DNA of 64,000 bases from Magnolia sinica. Taxonomy: Eukaryota > Streptophyta > Magnoliopsida > Magnoliales > Magnoliaceae. This document shows, one piece after another, positions 45,501 to 54,335 of this stretch. The translations under genes and the position numbers were made by a program. The stretch covers positions 74,272,177 to 74,336,176 of the forward strand of contig NC_080582.1 of NCBI RefSeq assembly GCF_029962835.1, in the 5' to 3' direction. Each line of letters starts with the position of its first letter. Positions within the stretch are counted from its first letter, which is position 1. Below the pieces are notes generated by a model, which made no database searches, was not told the origin of the DNA, and saw nothing but the letters and a program-made list of their open reading frames with translations.

Positions 45501-48206
45501 CATAGGTCACAAGTACCTGAAAGTATCTATAACCATTGGATTGGGATCTGGACGACCCAATCAGGTTACATGTAGCTAGCTTGTGAGAAATGGACCGGTA
45601 ACATAACAGGCATGGACTAATCTCCACCATGGGATATGGGTTGATATCCTCCCCACACGAGTACGGATTCACATGCATTACAGGGATCACATTGGTATCT
45701 CTTAATAGGGGCCCATCGCACCTAATTGAGATACAATCATGCTTTGGCTTAGGCTTATCCTTGAACTAAGCATGCAGAGTGACTTCATTGGTCCAAATAT
45801 TGTGGTTCTGATGGACTTTGGTGATACCATTTATATGGTTGACAAAAGGGTGTTATTGGATTCACAATAATAAGATGCTGAGAGGCCCCGATGCAATCAG
45901 ACATCGGATCCACAGGTCACCATGGAAGTTGCAAGGTTCTATTATTAAAATCCATCAAACATCTAAGTCTAGCCAGTAGAAAATGTGTTTTAAACAATGT
46001 TATACGGATTGAGGATTGGTCCAATATGTGGTATGGGAACTGGTAAGTAATAAGCTACCTCCTCCAATAAGCGGTATTCTATGGATAGGATCAAGTGGGT
46101 GAGTCCATTACATTCACTAAGTATATGCAACAGAATTCCACAAATGAGTTGATATTGTAATTTATACAGACATGATAAAGTTGTTATTAAAGATTCTGCA
46201 TGCATGATATCATATTACATATTATATCATTCATGCTATTGCATAAACCAAAGTATCAATCTCTACAGTCTAATTATGAATCTATTTGAAAGTAATGAAA
46301 TAGCAGGAATTTTAACAATAAATCAAAGACGTCAGAAGTGGAATTCCAAGGAGTTTAAGGACAGGGTTATTTGAATTGGCTTCAATTCTCAATCTATTCA
46401 TTGGTTGTTTTATTGTTGAGGTCATTGGGCCAGGCAGTAATTGTCCAATGTAGCTTGGGAGAGGATGATTCCTCAAAATCTTCCTTTTTGTTTGTAACTT
46501 TTTTCTGTTTTGTGTTTTAATAAATTTACATTGACTTCTAAAAATATATACTTACAATAAATAAACATTTTCTTGAACCCCCTGGTCAACCACTACACTC
46601 CTAATTGACTTGGCCTGTTATTGACCGAGTCCAAAGCCGAAACCTGGTTTAGAAATTATGAAAAACATGAACAGTACTGTAATAAGCTTCTTCTTTTATA
46701 AATGAACTATAAGGAGCTTCAAAATGGAAAATTTTAATTTAAAAAAAAAATTTGCCAAACAATCAGACAATCTTAAAAGTTATAAAAAGCTATAACTAAT
46801 CAAGAAAGCAGCAGCAAACAAATAAGCTTCAAATTGGCAAATAATTAGAAACTCTTAAAAATCATAGAGAGCTATTAACTAATAAAGAGAGCAGCAGAAA
46901 AGAAAGGAACCAACTTCCGGTGCAAGATAACAACGCCTCCTCCCTCCAGTGTCGAAGAAAAATGAGAAATCTGAGGGATCATCGTCAGGTATGTACGTCG
47001 GCTTGAATGATGCGAAGTCAGCAAGGTAGACCCAGTTCCAAGATGTGACCAGAACATTCTCACACTTGATGTCTCCTGTTTAAAAGAATAGCACGTGCTG
47101 TCACTAAGAAGAACATGTTTACACCCTGCAGTATAATCAACAACATGGATCTACTGATCGCAACATAGAGCCTTGGCCTCAAGATGCTCACCATGGCAAA
47201 CACCATTCTCGTGGCTCTGCTTCACGGCATAAAGTAGCTGCACAACAACAGAGCGTAGTCATTGTATCTAGCAGAGATCCTATTTGCAAAAAAAAAAGAC
47301 ATGCAAGGGTTCCACCTAGAGCCCAAAGTACATAACACGTTGGCATTCCCCTCTACCTGGAAAGCTAGCCATTTCTTCTCTATGACACTGAGGAACGGTC
47401 GGGTGCTCAACCGGTCAAGAAGATTGCTAAAGAAATACTGTCGCAAAAGGTATGCAGCTTTATCCGTCTCAAGCCAGTACTACAAAGGCCAAAAAAAAAA
47501 AAAAAAAAAAAAAGGAAAGAAGGTTAACACAATCATCAATCTGGCTGATTATGGTGCATTGTCAAAAAAAATTGATGATCAATCAGGACAAGTGAATATG
47601 GATTCAAGTAGACAGAGATTAGATAGAAATTAGTGAGGACGAGCTAACTCCTGATCTTGTCTTACTTGGAACGGCCAGACATGAGAATGGTGTACATTAC
47701 GAAAGATCTCCCTGATCTCAAAAAGCCTCCTCTCATAGTCCTGCAAACACGGAATCAAGAATGCAGCATCCATCAGAAAAAATAAAAAAATAAAAAAAAA
47801 ATAGATAAAAAGGGGAAGAAGAAGAAAAGGAAAAGGAAAAAAGAAAAAGGGGGCATGTAGTGAGAGGATGGTATCTGAGTTAAGAAATCCTGCACAGATC
47901 TTAACTGAAAGAATGTAAAAATAATAAAATATGACAGATGATTACTAAAATCAATGCTCAAGTTAATAAAAGAGCAAGGGCAAGATGAAAGGCCAAATAC
48001 ATTCATACCTTGAGATCTATATAGTCCCCACGTTTAAAGTAGACCTTTACAAGAACAAGTCCTTCATCATGCTTGCACTGAATAGATTTGAAGAACCTCC
48101 CCCGACCGAGGACCTCCTTGAGGACGAGGTTGTAGGACGAAGGAAGGTCATGGAGGTAGTATTCAGATGCCGATACCTGGGTAGTTCGGGCAATCTTATT
48201 TCCCAT
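24358..48206 (-). CDS. VPS15: VPS15, regulatory subunit of the class III PI3-kinase complex (12 exons)
   Basis: Exons: 48206-48009, 47740-47666, 47479-47357, 47237-47192, 47075-46915, 42901-42822, 32082-31977, 31342-31166, 31053-27859, 27415-27168, 26885-26786 and 24534-24358. All introns are GT-AG and phases match, giving 1561 residues; Arabidopsis VPS15, from memory, is about 1490. An in-frame TAG five codons upstream supports the start. Order: N-terminal MGNKIART (myristoylation-type Gly2), divergent kinase domain (about 25-310), low-complexity linker, HEAT-type helical repeats (about 500-900), then WD40 repeats (about 1136-1561) ending DGAIKVWK. Kinase motifs: GRGRFFKS loop, [17 protein letters not shown] and ADFAS in place of DFG. 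In the family, VPS15 anchors and activates VPS34 on endosomal and autophagic membranes to make PI3P, and is needed for pollen function in plants. Introns 5 and 6 are swollen by transposons, but the reading frame is intact. Confidence 0.95.
24535..26785 (-). other. VPS15 intron 11
   Basis: 2251 bp, GT-AG. AT-rich with poly(A/T) tracts near 25650 and 26155. The stretch 25430-26250 repeats variants of ATTTGAATC/GATTCAAAT (for example GGATTTGAGTCAAATCC, a palindrome near 25436) and may be a decayed repeat. No exon or gene was found inside. Confidence 0.6.
26786..26885 (-). CDS. VPS15: VPS15 exon 11
   Basis: 100 nt encoding [18 protein letters not shown] to GVQVVQ. Acceptor ATGTTCCAG, donor GTAAGTC. 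Confidence 0.92.
27168..27415 (-). CDS. VPS15: VPS15 exon 10
   Basis: 248 nt encoding [10 protein letters not shown] to LKIRRWDHS plus two bases, including [14 protein letters not shown] (a WD40 blade). Acceptor TTTGCAG, donor GTTTGG. Confidence 0.93.
27859..31053 (-). CDS. VPS15: VPS15 exon 9, giant exon
   Basis: 3195 nt, 1065 codons (residues 323-1387) with no interruption. It encodes the linker, the HEAT-type region (from about [11 protein letters not shown] at 503) and the first WD40 blades ([29 protein letters not shown]). Acceptor CTGTTGCAG, donor GTACTT. Confidence 0.95.
31166..31342 (-). CDS. VPS15: VPS15 exon 8
   Basis: 59 codons, [17 protein letters not shown] to LDSDTR, the end of the kinase domain. 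Acceptor GAGTGCAG, donor GTAAGAAG. Confidence 0.93.
31977..32082 (-). CDS. VPS15: VPS15 exon 7
   Basis: 106 nt encoding [16 protein letters not shown] to QYLEK. Acceptor TTTTTCAG, donor GTGTGT. Kinase C-lobe. Confidence 0.92.
32815..33055 (+). repeat. Minisatellite in intron 6
   Basis: Units of about 55 bp containing GAAAGAAATGGAAAACCTA and CCACTAGG lie in tandem at about 32815-32925. A third, diverged unit (GAGAGAAATAGAAAATCAAC) is at 32993-33050, and a short GT/GC run at 32948-32967 lies between them. Confidence 0.7.
33088..34310 (+). repeat. LTR-retrotransposon LTR/leader fragment
   Basis: A TATA box (CCCTATAAATAGGCACC near 33450) is followed by TTGATTCATTGAAG and a T-rich leader, then GTGCGAAGCCCTCC. 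Further on, a long non-coding leader (GATTTGCCCCTATTCTCATC) appears. The layout resembles the LTR and leader of a large plant gypsy element, cut off where the LINE begins. No gag is visible; small frames at 33092-33990 are shadows. Confidence 0.4.
34320..35006 (-). pseudogene. L1-type LINE 3' end (zinc-binding reverse-transcriptase tail)
   Basis: The minus strand encodes [32 protein letters not shown] and [10 protein letters not shown]. This is the zf-RVT domain with its C-H-C spacing near the end of plant L1 ORF2. A terminal segment and a TTTTTAATAATATTC-type tail end near 34320. The 5' end is truncated. The same domain appears on plus at 38700-38830. Confidence 0.7.
35150..35960 (-). pseudogene. 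Decayed non-LTR reverse-transcriptase pseudogene
   Basis: Discontinuous minus-strand translations show [24 protein letters not shown] (about 35730-35870), then FALVMDG and MVYVV (about 35430-35510). These match the order of reverse-transcriptase blocks in a plant LINE-like family. Several stops and frame changes are present. The part between the two blocks is replaced by a SINE-like fragment at 35608-35694. No function is expected. Confidence 0.5.
35608..35694 (+). repeat. SINE-like composite repeat, truncated copy
   Basis: About 87 bp (TGAGATAAAGGGATTAATTC, then TTCGAGCTTTTAGAGCAAG and GTGGTTAATTGTCC) matching the 3' part of the units at 38884-39490 and the reverse of 41468-41550. Confidence 0.75.
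37061..39828 (+). mobile_element. 5'-truncated L1-type LINE with 19-bp target duplication
   Basis: TTTAAAAATGATCTTTATT occurs at 37042-37060 and 39829-39847, bounding the insertion. Inside are ORF2 remnants: the start of reverse transcriptase (37074-37314; [19 protein letters not shown]), the catalytic part (37341-37946; [22 protein letters not shown]), then 38054-38266, 38544-38834 (zf-[18 protein letters not shown]) and 39490-39736. Stops and frameshifts separate them. The endonuclease and ORF1 are missing, as expected for 5' truncation. A SINE-like repeat interrupts the C-terminal part. Confidence 0.85.
38884..39490 (+). repeat. SINE-like composite repeat, two tandem units inside the LINE
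   Basis: Two units of about 300 bp. Each holds TTTTCACACCGG, a GTGGGGTCGCCTG-type block (the first unit has GTGAGGTCGCCTG), GTGGGATGCAGGGGCACAC, and (second unit) TGGTATCAAAGTGGGAGGTC followed by GTGTTCGAGACTCC. The last two look like tRNA-derived A- and B-box segments. The ends are AATTGTCCTACATCA. The repeat splits the LINE C-terminal frame at 38884 and 39490. Confidence 0.7.
40925..40987. repeat. Pair of perfect hairpins in intron 6
   Basis: AATGGCATAC-AAAA-GTATGCCATT (40925-40948, 10-bp arms) and GCATATGCCAT-C-ATGGCATATGC (40965-40987, 11-bp arms) lie 16 bp apart. Further GCATATG words follow to 41025. The stems are perfect, so this region could extrude or form structured RNA. Confidence 0.85.
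41468..42440 (-). repeat. SINE-like composite repeat, large tandem array
   Basis: Two higher-order copies in the opposite orientation to 38884-39490: 41468-41980 and 41981-42440 (period 513 bp). Within each, a block of about 112 bp (from TCTCAAACACGAGACCTCC to GTGTGAAAATGCCC) occurs twice in direct repeat. The copies are nearly identical, so the amplification is young. The proline-rich frames seen here are artefacts of the repeat. Confidence 0.8.
42822..42901 (-). CDS. VPS15: VPS15 exon 6
   Basis: 80 nt encoding [12 protein letters not shown] to MDIFSL plus two bases of Gly, isolated between a 4.0-kb and a 10.7-kb intron. Acceptor CTCTTCAG, donor GTGAGC. It was placed by its match to the conserved kinase segment after APE, and it restores frame with exon 7. 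Confidence 0.9.
42902..46914 (-). other. VPS15 intron 5, 4.0 kb
   Basis: GT-AG intron. Apart from the MITE at 44069-44628 it is AT-rich DNA with no recognised genes; open frames at 43715-43984, 45174-45690 and 45990-46205 show no domains. Confidence 0.75.
44069..44628. mobile_element. Harbinger-like MITE in intron 5
   Basis: Termini GGGCATGTTTGATTTTTTAG and GGAAAATCAAACAGGCCC are inverted repeats, flanked by TGA and TAA (a three-base TNA-type duplication). The interior has GTGGGGCCCACCATGATG near 44213 mirrored by a block near 44490, and CACACCGTCCATCC near 44243. It is the same palindromic family as 11999 and 16908. Confidence 0.65.
46915..47075 (-). CDS. VPS15: VPS15 exon 5
   Basis: 161 nt, completing [11 protein letters not shown] and running through [12 protein letters not shown] to RCYLAPE. 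Acceptor TTTAAACAG; the donor GTTGGT is weaker than usual. Confidence 0.92.
47192..47237 (-). CDS. VPS15: VPS15 exon 4
   Basis: 46 nt encoding [15 protein letters not shown] plus the first base of Gly. Acceptor TTGTGCAG, donor GTGAGC. It splits the HGD catalytic-loop motif across intron 4. Confidence 0.92.
47357..47479 (-). CDS. VPS15: VPS15 exon 3
   Basis: 41 codons, [16 protein letters not shown] to KKWLAFQ. Acceptor TTTGTAG, donor GTAGAGG. The preceding intron holds a 23-bp poly(A) run on plus. Confidence 0.92.
47666..47740 (-). CDS. VPS15: VPS15 exon 2
   Basis: 25 codons, [13 protein letters not shown] to HVWPFQ. Acceptor TTTGCAG, donor GTAAGAC. Kinase N-lobe helix segment. Confidence 0.92.
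48009..48206 (-). CDS. VPS15: VPS15 exon 1
   Basis: Residues 1-66, from MGNKIART to YIDLK, with donor GTATGAATG. It carries the N-terminal myristoylation signal, the degenerate glycine loop and the VLVKVYFK lysine. The leader upstream is strongly GA-rich on minus. Confidence 0.93.
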
Positions 48207-48619
48207 CTCTCCCCCTCTCTAGATGCCCCTCTTCCCTCCTTTCTTTACTTCTCTTGTCTTTTGTCCTTCTTCCTCTCTCTTTCATAGATCAGAACTAAAC
48301 TTTCCCTTTCCAAATTACCAAAATGTTCTCCTCAAGTATAGAACTAGCAAGAAACATCTACAAATGTGAAACCAGCAAAAAATATGTTAAGAAGGGAAGA
48401 TAATTGATGGAAAAAAAAAAAAAAAGGAATCTAAGAAGTGAGAAGGAGGGGACCCTCTTCAATGCCCAAGATTGTTGAGAAGAAAACAAATGAAATGTGC
48501 AGGAACTGTAAAACCATTTAAATCACATGGGGACAAAATAAAAACATTTTTAAATAGGAAGCAAACCTGAATAGAACATAGCAAAATTATTGGTGAATCT
48601 TAAGCAAGCCTACTTTGAC
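48207..48619 (-). promoter_or_regulatory. VPS15 5' leader and proximal promoter
   Basis: The first 80-90 bases before the ATG are GA-rich on minus (GAAAGAGAGAGGAAGAAGG). Beyond that the DNA is A-rich. I see no clear TATA box, so the transcription start is not assigned. A hAT element begins at 48620. Confidence 0.4.
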
Positions 48620-49200
48620 CAGGGTTTTGAATAGCGCCCATAGCGTAGTGTAGCTATGACACTATGTAGCGTTAGCAAATAGCGTAAATCCCCTGTAGTG
48701 TACACTACAAGGGTCATAGCGTATGCGTAGCACATGTAGCGTACGCGTAGCATATGTAGCGTATGAGCGTGCGAAGAATATGCAGTGTGCGCATAGCGTA
48801 TGTAGTAATAGTATGCCTTTTTTTTAATGATAATTATATTTTATACTTTGTACTTAATACTGTCAAACTTTGGGATTTTAATTTCTTTTTGTACTAGTGA
48901 CTTGTGGTTTCAATTAGACATAATCAATTATATTTAGCTTAAAAAGTTGTTGATGTGATAACGATTTGATTTGGATTATGTATGTGAATTGGCTTTTGAT
49001 AAATGATGATTAATAACTTGTTCGAACATGCTTATACTTGAAAAAATGAATAATCTTTTAGGCGTTTTTATTTTTTTTATTTTTGTTTTTTTCTTACTAT
49101 TTATCATAGTTTTTCTAGTTTTAAATTAAAAAATAGAAGTAAGCTACACGCAACAGAGGACTGAACGCTACGCAACATGCTACCTCCATTTAAAACACTG
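48620..49200. mobile_element. hAT-type MITE upstream of VPS15
   Basis: Termini CAGGGTTTTGAAT and ATTTAAAACACTG, flanked by ACTTTGAC (48612-48619) and AATTTGAC (49201-49208), 7 of 8 bases. The left part is built of TAGCGTA/CATAGCG words (48640-48800). The middle is AT-rich and non-coding. Confidence 0.7.
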
Positions 49201-49421
49201 AATTTGACCTATGATGATAAGTTAAGGAAACGTGGATCCTTAGAAAAAATGGACCCCCTCTGCCATCAAGGATAAGTGCAATGGTGGGGGACAGGAGAAG
49301 ACGAAAGGGTGGATTAAGTTCGTCAAAATTCAACAGTTTGGTGAAGGATGAGGAGGTTTTTCAGCGATGAAATGTAGTTGTGAAATGATAGAATGGGAAG
49401 ACAGGGCATTCTTCCTGTTTT

Positions 49422-49422
<1 letters not shown>

Positions 49423-49462
<40 letters not shown>
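49423..49462. repeat. (AG)20 microsatellite
   Basis: A pure AG run of 40 bp, about 1.2 kb upstream of the VPS15 start. Confidence 0.95.
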
Positions 49463-49465
<3 letters not shown>

Positions 49466-49479
49466 ATGTGTGTGTAGTA

Positions 49480-50460
49480 TTAAAAAACAGTTACGTTACG
49501 GCCATATCAGCCGTTACATAAAGGAAACAGTCACCCCCTTTACGCGATACAGGGGTGAATCAATCCATTATGGAAAAAAATGGGTTGTATCAGCCCATAG
49601 CAGCTGATACAGGCCGATGCACTCCCTATCGACGCCATTACAGGGCCAATATGGCCATAAAGGGCCCATTAGAAGTATTTACTTCTAATTTTTTTTCCAA
49701 TTCATTATTCAATTCAATCATGAAGGAAGCTCAAAAACTAATTTTAAACTAGATCTAGGCCTATTTTGATGCTCAAAACACATAATTTGAGTGGGATTCG
49801 ATGAATAAAAACGGAGTGAAGCAATTTAGGTACCATCGGAAGAAGGGGTGAGCCATCATTTCTTCATTTTTCACCTTTTCTTCGCCGCATTTATATGTAA
49901 ACAGTGTTCATAGCACCAGTGTTTAAGTTATCGGCGAGAAATCGATAATATAGCCAATAATGGCAACACCGAAACCTATTAATTTCGTTTCTCTGACAAA
50001 TGTCGCCGAAATTTCGGCGATTTCTGCGATCAAATGGGTTATCGGAGAATTCGTTGTAGATACTCACCACGAGAATTTCGGCGACAATGTAAATTTGTGA
50101 AAAAATTGGAAAAAAAGAAAAAGAAAAAGCTTTCATTTTGAATTTTTTTTGAAGATTAGAGAGAGAATGAGATTTCCGGTACCTGTAGAGGATGATTGAT
50201 TGATCGCAAACAGTATTTGGTAGGCCAATCGCGAATCCATCGTAAGTTGTATGCCCGAATTCCGTAGATACGAAAAAACCCCCAATTCCCCCTCTCTTTT
50301 TTCCCTTCGATTGGATAATATATTTCAAATGCAATAGGAATTTCGGCAAATCTTCAGCAAATTTTTTAATGAATTTTTTATCGAGATTTGGGTAGAAGTA
50401 TAGGGTTTTGAAACGGTGCGTTCGGAACCCTTTTTCCCCCAAATCGCTTCTCACTTTCGA
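49480..50460. repeat. Degenerate dispersed repeats
   Basis: 49480-49690 has GTTACGGCC/CGATACAGG words typical of a decayed element. From 49908, CAGTGTTTAAGTTATCGGCG looks like a hAT terminus and is followed by ATTTCGGCGA repeats, but no matching right end was found. The long minus frame 49891-50454 has no recognisable domain and runs through repeat DNA. Confidence 0.35.
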
Positions 50461-50494
50461 TTCTTACAGGACGACGCTGACGCTGGCGCGACCT

Positions 50495-50965
50495 GCGACT
50501 ATGGAATGGCCCACCTTTAATACTCTTTGGGACACACTATAATATTATTTGATTCATCCGATCCGTCTATGTATTTTTTAGGGTCATTTTAGGATGTTAT
50601 TCTGAAAATGAGTCAGATCCACATTTCAGGTGGACCACACCAAGGGAAAGAGTGGTGATTGAACGGTTACCATTAAAAATTTATTTGGGCCCACTGTAAT
50701 GTAAATTTGCTATCCAACTTATTCATGAGGCCACGTGGACTTGGATGAAGGGAAAACATGAATATCAGTTTGATCGAAATTTTTGTGGGCCCAAGGAAGC
50801 TTTTAATGGTTTGCATTCAATGACCAATGTTTCCTATGGTGTGGTCCACTTGAGATTTAGATCTTTCTCATTTTTTGGCTAACGCCCTAAAATGATCTGA
50901 AAAAATAAATGTATGGCATGGATATACAGTGAAATGCATCTAGGTGGGCCCACTGTTAGGTGCCA
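50495..50965. mobile_element. Palindromic MITE, degenerate
   Basis: AATGGCCCACC...CATCCGATCCGTCTATG on the left is mirrored by CATGGATATACAGTG...GGTGGGCCCAC on the right. Inside, CAGATCCACATTTCAGGTGG mirrors ACTTGAGATTTAGATC. Same family as 11999, with poorly defined ends. Confidence 0.5.
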
Positions 50966-51396
50966 CGCACCTCCCTAGTGCACGACTCGTCTCTAGTAAG
51001 AGATGATTGCCTGCGAAAGGCTCTCTTGGGAACTTCCCGCCACAGGAGCTGCTGGGCCCACCGTTATGTTTGTCTGAGCCACCCGTCTAACTATTTTACA
51101 GGATGATGTTTGAACGCAGGCGTAAAAATGATGCAGATCCAAAGCTTAAAAATGATGCAGATCCAAAGCTTAAGTAGGCCGCACACATGAAACTTTGAAT
51201 ATAGAAATGGTTACCATTGAAACCTCCCTGGATCCACCGTTGATGTTTATAGACAATCCATACCACTCATAAGGTCATCCCTATCGGGGATAAACTGAAA
51301 ATACAAAAAATAATAACCTGATCCAAAACTCTATGAACCTACAATTGTTTTAATAATGGAGGTTTGTGGGGATTTGAGGGGATTTCAAATCTCTTT
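50966..51396. other. Fragment of related repeat
   Basis: Holds GGGCCCACCGTTATG and an exact tandem 20-mer (AAAATGATGCAGATCCAAAG at about 51125 and 51148). No gene. Confidence 0.4.
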
Positions 51397-51997
51397 GGGC
51401 CTGTTTGGGCGGTGGGATTAGAAGGGATTAAGAGGGATGGGATTCAAAAAAACATAATTATTACCAATAGTAGGGATCGTCCCTGTTGCCATGGGATAAG
51501 ATTAATGCCATGCTTTGTTGATAATATGGTGGTACATTGAATGGATATACCCACCATCATTTGAAATTACTAAGAATAACACGCATGTTATATCTAAATT
51601 GTTCATTTGTTTTGTAACCTCATTGTATGGTATGGGCCTAAAAATGAGGTAGATCCAAAACTTATGTGGCCCCAGAGAAGTTTTCAACGATAAGTATTCA
51701 ATCCCTGTTGCTTTCTATGGTGGGGTCCACTTGAGCTTTAGATTTACCTTATTTTTTGGCCCATGCTCTAAATTAATCTCAATAAATGGGTGGATGGTGT
51801 GGATATAGCCCACACATCATGGTGGGACCTACACAACTTGCTAACATTGAGTGAATTTGGCACAAATCCCAATGCAATTCCACTTAATGCAATTCCAAGC
51901 TTTTCCATTTCTTCCCAAACATGGAGGGGAATTGGCACATAACCAGATGAATCCCATCCCACCTAATCCCTTCTAATCCCACTGCCCAAACACGCCC
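51397..51997. mobile_element. Harbinger-like MITE
   Basis: Terminal inverted repeats GGGCCTGTTTGGGCGGTGGG and CCCACTGCCCAAACACGCCC extend inward for about 33 bp. The interior carries GTGGGGTCCACTTGAG and ATGGTGTGGATATAGCCC. The flanks are TTT on the left and TTA on the right, so the target duplication is not clean. Confidence 0.65.
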
Positions 51998-52640
51998 TTA
52001 GGGCCCATTTGGTCGGGTGGATTGGAAGGGATTGGAAGTTATATCCCAGGATTAGCCAAGCGTGCCAAACAAACTGGGTGATCAGATCCCGGGATATAGC
52101 AATCCCATGGATCTTAAGACAATCTACTGACAACACCATCATTGTAAGCCCCGTATCCTAGACCTTACTGTTCCGTAGACTTCCGCGGTATTCTCGGTCG
52201 AATTCCGACAACTTTCGATCCTTAACCGGTATTTGTGCACGACCTTGATTCACAGGCCGTCAACTCGAATCGACTCAACCCGAGACTTGTACCCTAGCGA
52301 CCGCGCCATCGCCGCGGTTCCGTTGCCGCGACTCGCGCGCTAATCCGATACTCTAGCCAGGAGATGTGGGCCAACGTTCGGTGCGAGAAAAAAGCCGCGC
52401 GTGCGAATTACGAGAGAATCTCTACGAGATGTCACCTCAATCAATCAATTAATCCATCCCATCATGTCAAGTACATGTTAAGTACACATCACCTCTCACC
52501 CTTCCCCAAGCAACCCTCAAAGTTAAAAGTTTCTTACACAAGCCATACTTTTCTTACACAAATTACCTCAAAAGTCAAAAAAGGGCTCTTACACCCATCA
52601 CTCACCACATCAACACATCCATCACCCATCTCTCTCTCTT

Positions 52641-52645
52641 TATAA
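52641..52645 (+). promoter_or_regulatory. TATA-like element of the solo LTR
   Basis: TATAA in CTCTTTATAACCCTCAC, at the end of a CT-rich tract about 500 bp into the LTR. It supports plus orientation. Confidence 0.4.
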
Positions 52646-54109
52646 CCCTCACTCTCTCACTTTTTCAAACTCATTTCCAAGCAACTAAAATACCATACAT
52701 CCAAGCCTTCCAAGCCCTCCAAGAGAGCCACAAGTGTGGCCCACTATCCTACCCTCTCATCTCTCATCTCAACCATCCAAACCCCATCTCCTCCATTGAG
52801 ATCGAAGCTAAGGAGCAAAGGAAGCCAAGGGAGCAAGAAGATCGAACGATGGGTGCTTCTATAGGCTAGTTTTTCTTGTTTTTCATAATGGGCCAAGTGA
52901 GGCATACCAATCGATGGTATGGATCTCACTTTGGACCCTAGGTGTGGCTGATGGCCCACCTTGATCCACATGATCATTCCATGATGGGGTCATTCTCCAT
53001 GGACCCCATCATAATGTTTATTCCATTTGCATGGCTAGAGGTTATCTAGACCTTCCATTTTGGTGGAGAAGGGATCTCCACCGTTGATCTTTGATTTGTT
53101 GGGCCCACATGTTATGGGACCCACTTGATGTATGATTTAGTGCAAGAGAGGGCTCATAGTGGCAGAGCCCTCCATCACGCGTGTCCCACTCTCTCTTTCT
53201 TTCTCTCTCTCTCTCTCCCTCTTTTTCTAATTTTTTATGTGATGATGATGTGGTTGTGTGGCCCACCTGGATGGACCCCACCACGAGGTATGTATTTTTT
53301 TATCCAAAATATCTAGAAGTGGGGCCCACCTTTTATGTGTTGTACCCACACCATTCATCATGAGGTGGCCCACTTGAGCAAAGCCCTCCATGCATGTGCT
53401 ATGAGGATCCGTCCAGCGTGATCTCACTGGTAAAACACAAATATTAGCCTGTTTCCAAGCTCATGGGGTGGCCCACTCATATAGGCCCCATCTTGATGTA
53501 TGTTTTTTATCTATACCGTCCTTTCGTCTCCCTTGCTCATTTTAGACGTTGAGCTGAAAACTGGACTCAATCCGATGTTCTAGCGGGCCATAGCATAGCA
53601 AACGGTGGTTTTGACCGTTAAAAATTCACCTGATGTTTTAATGCACCAAAAGATATTGAATATTAGGCTTGTTTGGTTTGTCTTGATATATGGGAACCAA
53701 TAGGCAGGTTGGATTCATCCGATGTGGGCCCTTCACGTGAAAAACCGTAAAAAAATTAGTTTTCTTAAAAAAAAAAAAAAAATGTAACAAGTAGCAGCCG
53801 CTGCTGCTGCCAAGAGGCGCAGGTAGCGCCTGCGCTGTAGGCGAGCAGGCGGAAGGGAGGAACCCACGGCCCCTGCCGTGGGCCCCACCATGATGTATAT
53901 TTGATATCTAACCCGTTCATTAGGTGGGCCACCCCCAAAAGTTGGTCCCCTCAAAATATCAGCCACATCCGAATCTCAGGTGGCCCACACCATAAGAAAC
54001 AGTGGGATTGAGTGGCTGCCATTGAAACCCTTTTGGGTCCTCCCTCTCAGCAGATTGGATAAAAATTAAACATTTCGGTGGGCCCCACGTGGGGCTACAC
54101 CTGATATAT

Positions 54110-54335
54110 GTGCTATCCAGGCCATCCAGGGCCTGGAGGATGATATTTTTTATTATATTTTATTATATATATATGTGGTATATATTATATATAGTATATA
54201 TTATATTATATATATATATATATTATATATGGTATATGGTATATATCACTGTTCAGGCCGTCCAGGGCCTGGATGTGGATTATATTATATTATATATAGT
54301 ATATATTATATATTATATTATATAATACATACATG
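54110..54335. repeat. AT-rich tandem block with duplicated CCAGG motif
   Basis: Two units, each with TCCAGGGCCTGGA(G/T) followed by a long TATA-rich run. The tyrosine- and isoleucine-rich plus-strand frames here are artefacts. Confidence 0.75.

Noticed and set aside
32082..46915. Treating the VPS15 region as two genes
   Set aside because: The 10.7-kb and 4.0-kb gaps look like gene borders, but exon 6 at 42901-42822 joins exons 5 and 7 in frame with proper splice sites and conserved kinase residues.
49891..50454. 187-residue minus-strand ORF
   Set aside because: It overlaps ATTTCGGCGA repeats and a T-rich tract, has no recognisable domain and has low-complexity Phe/Lys/Ser composition.
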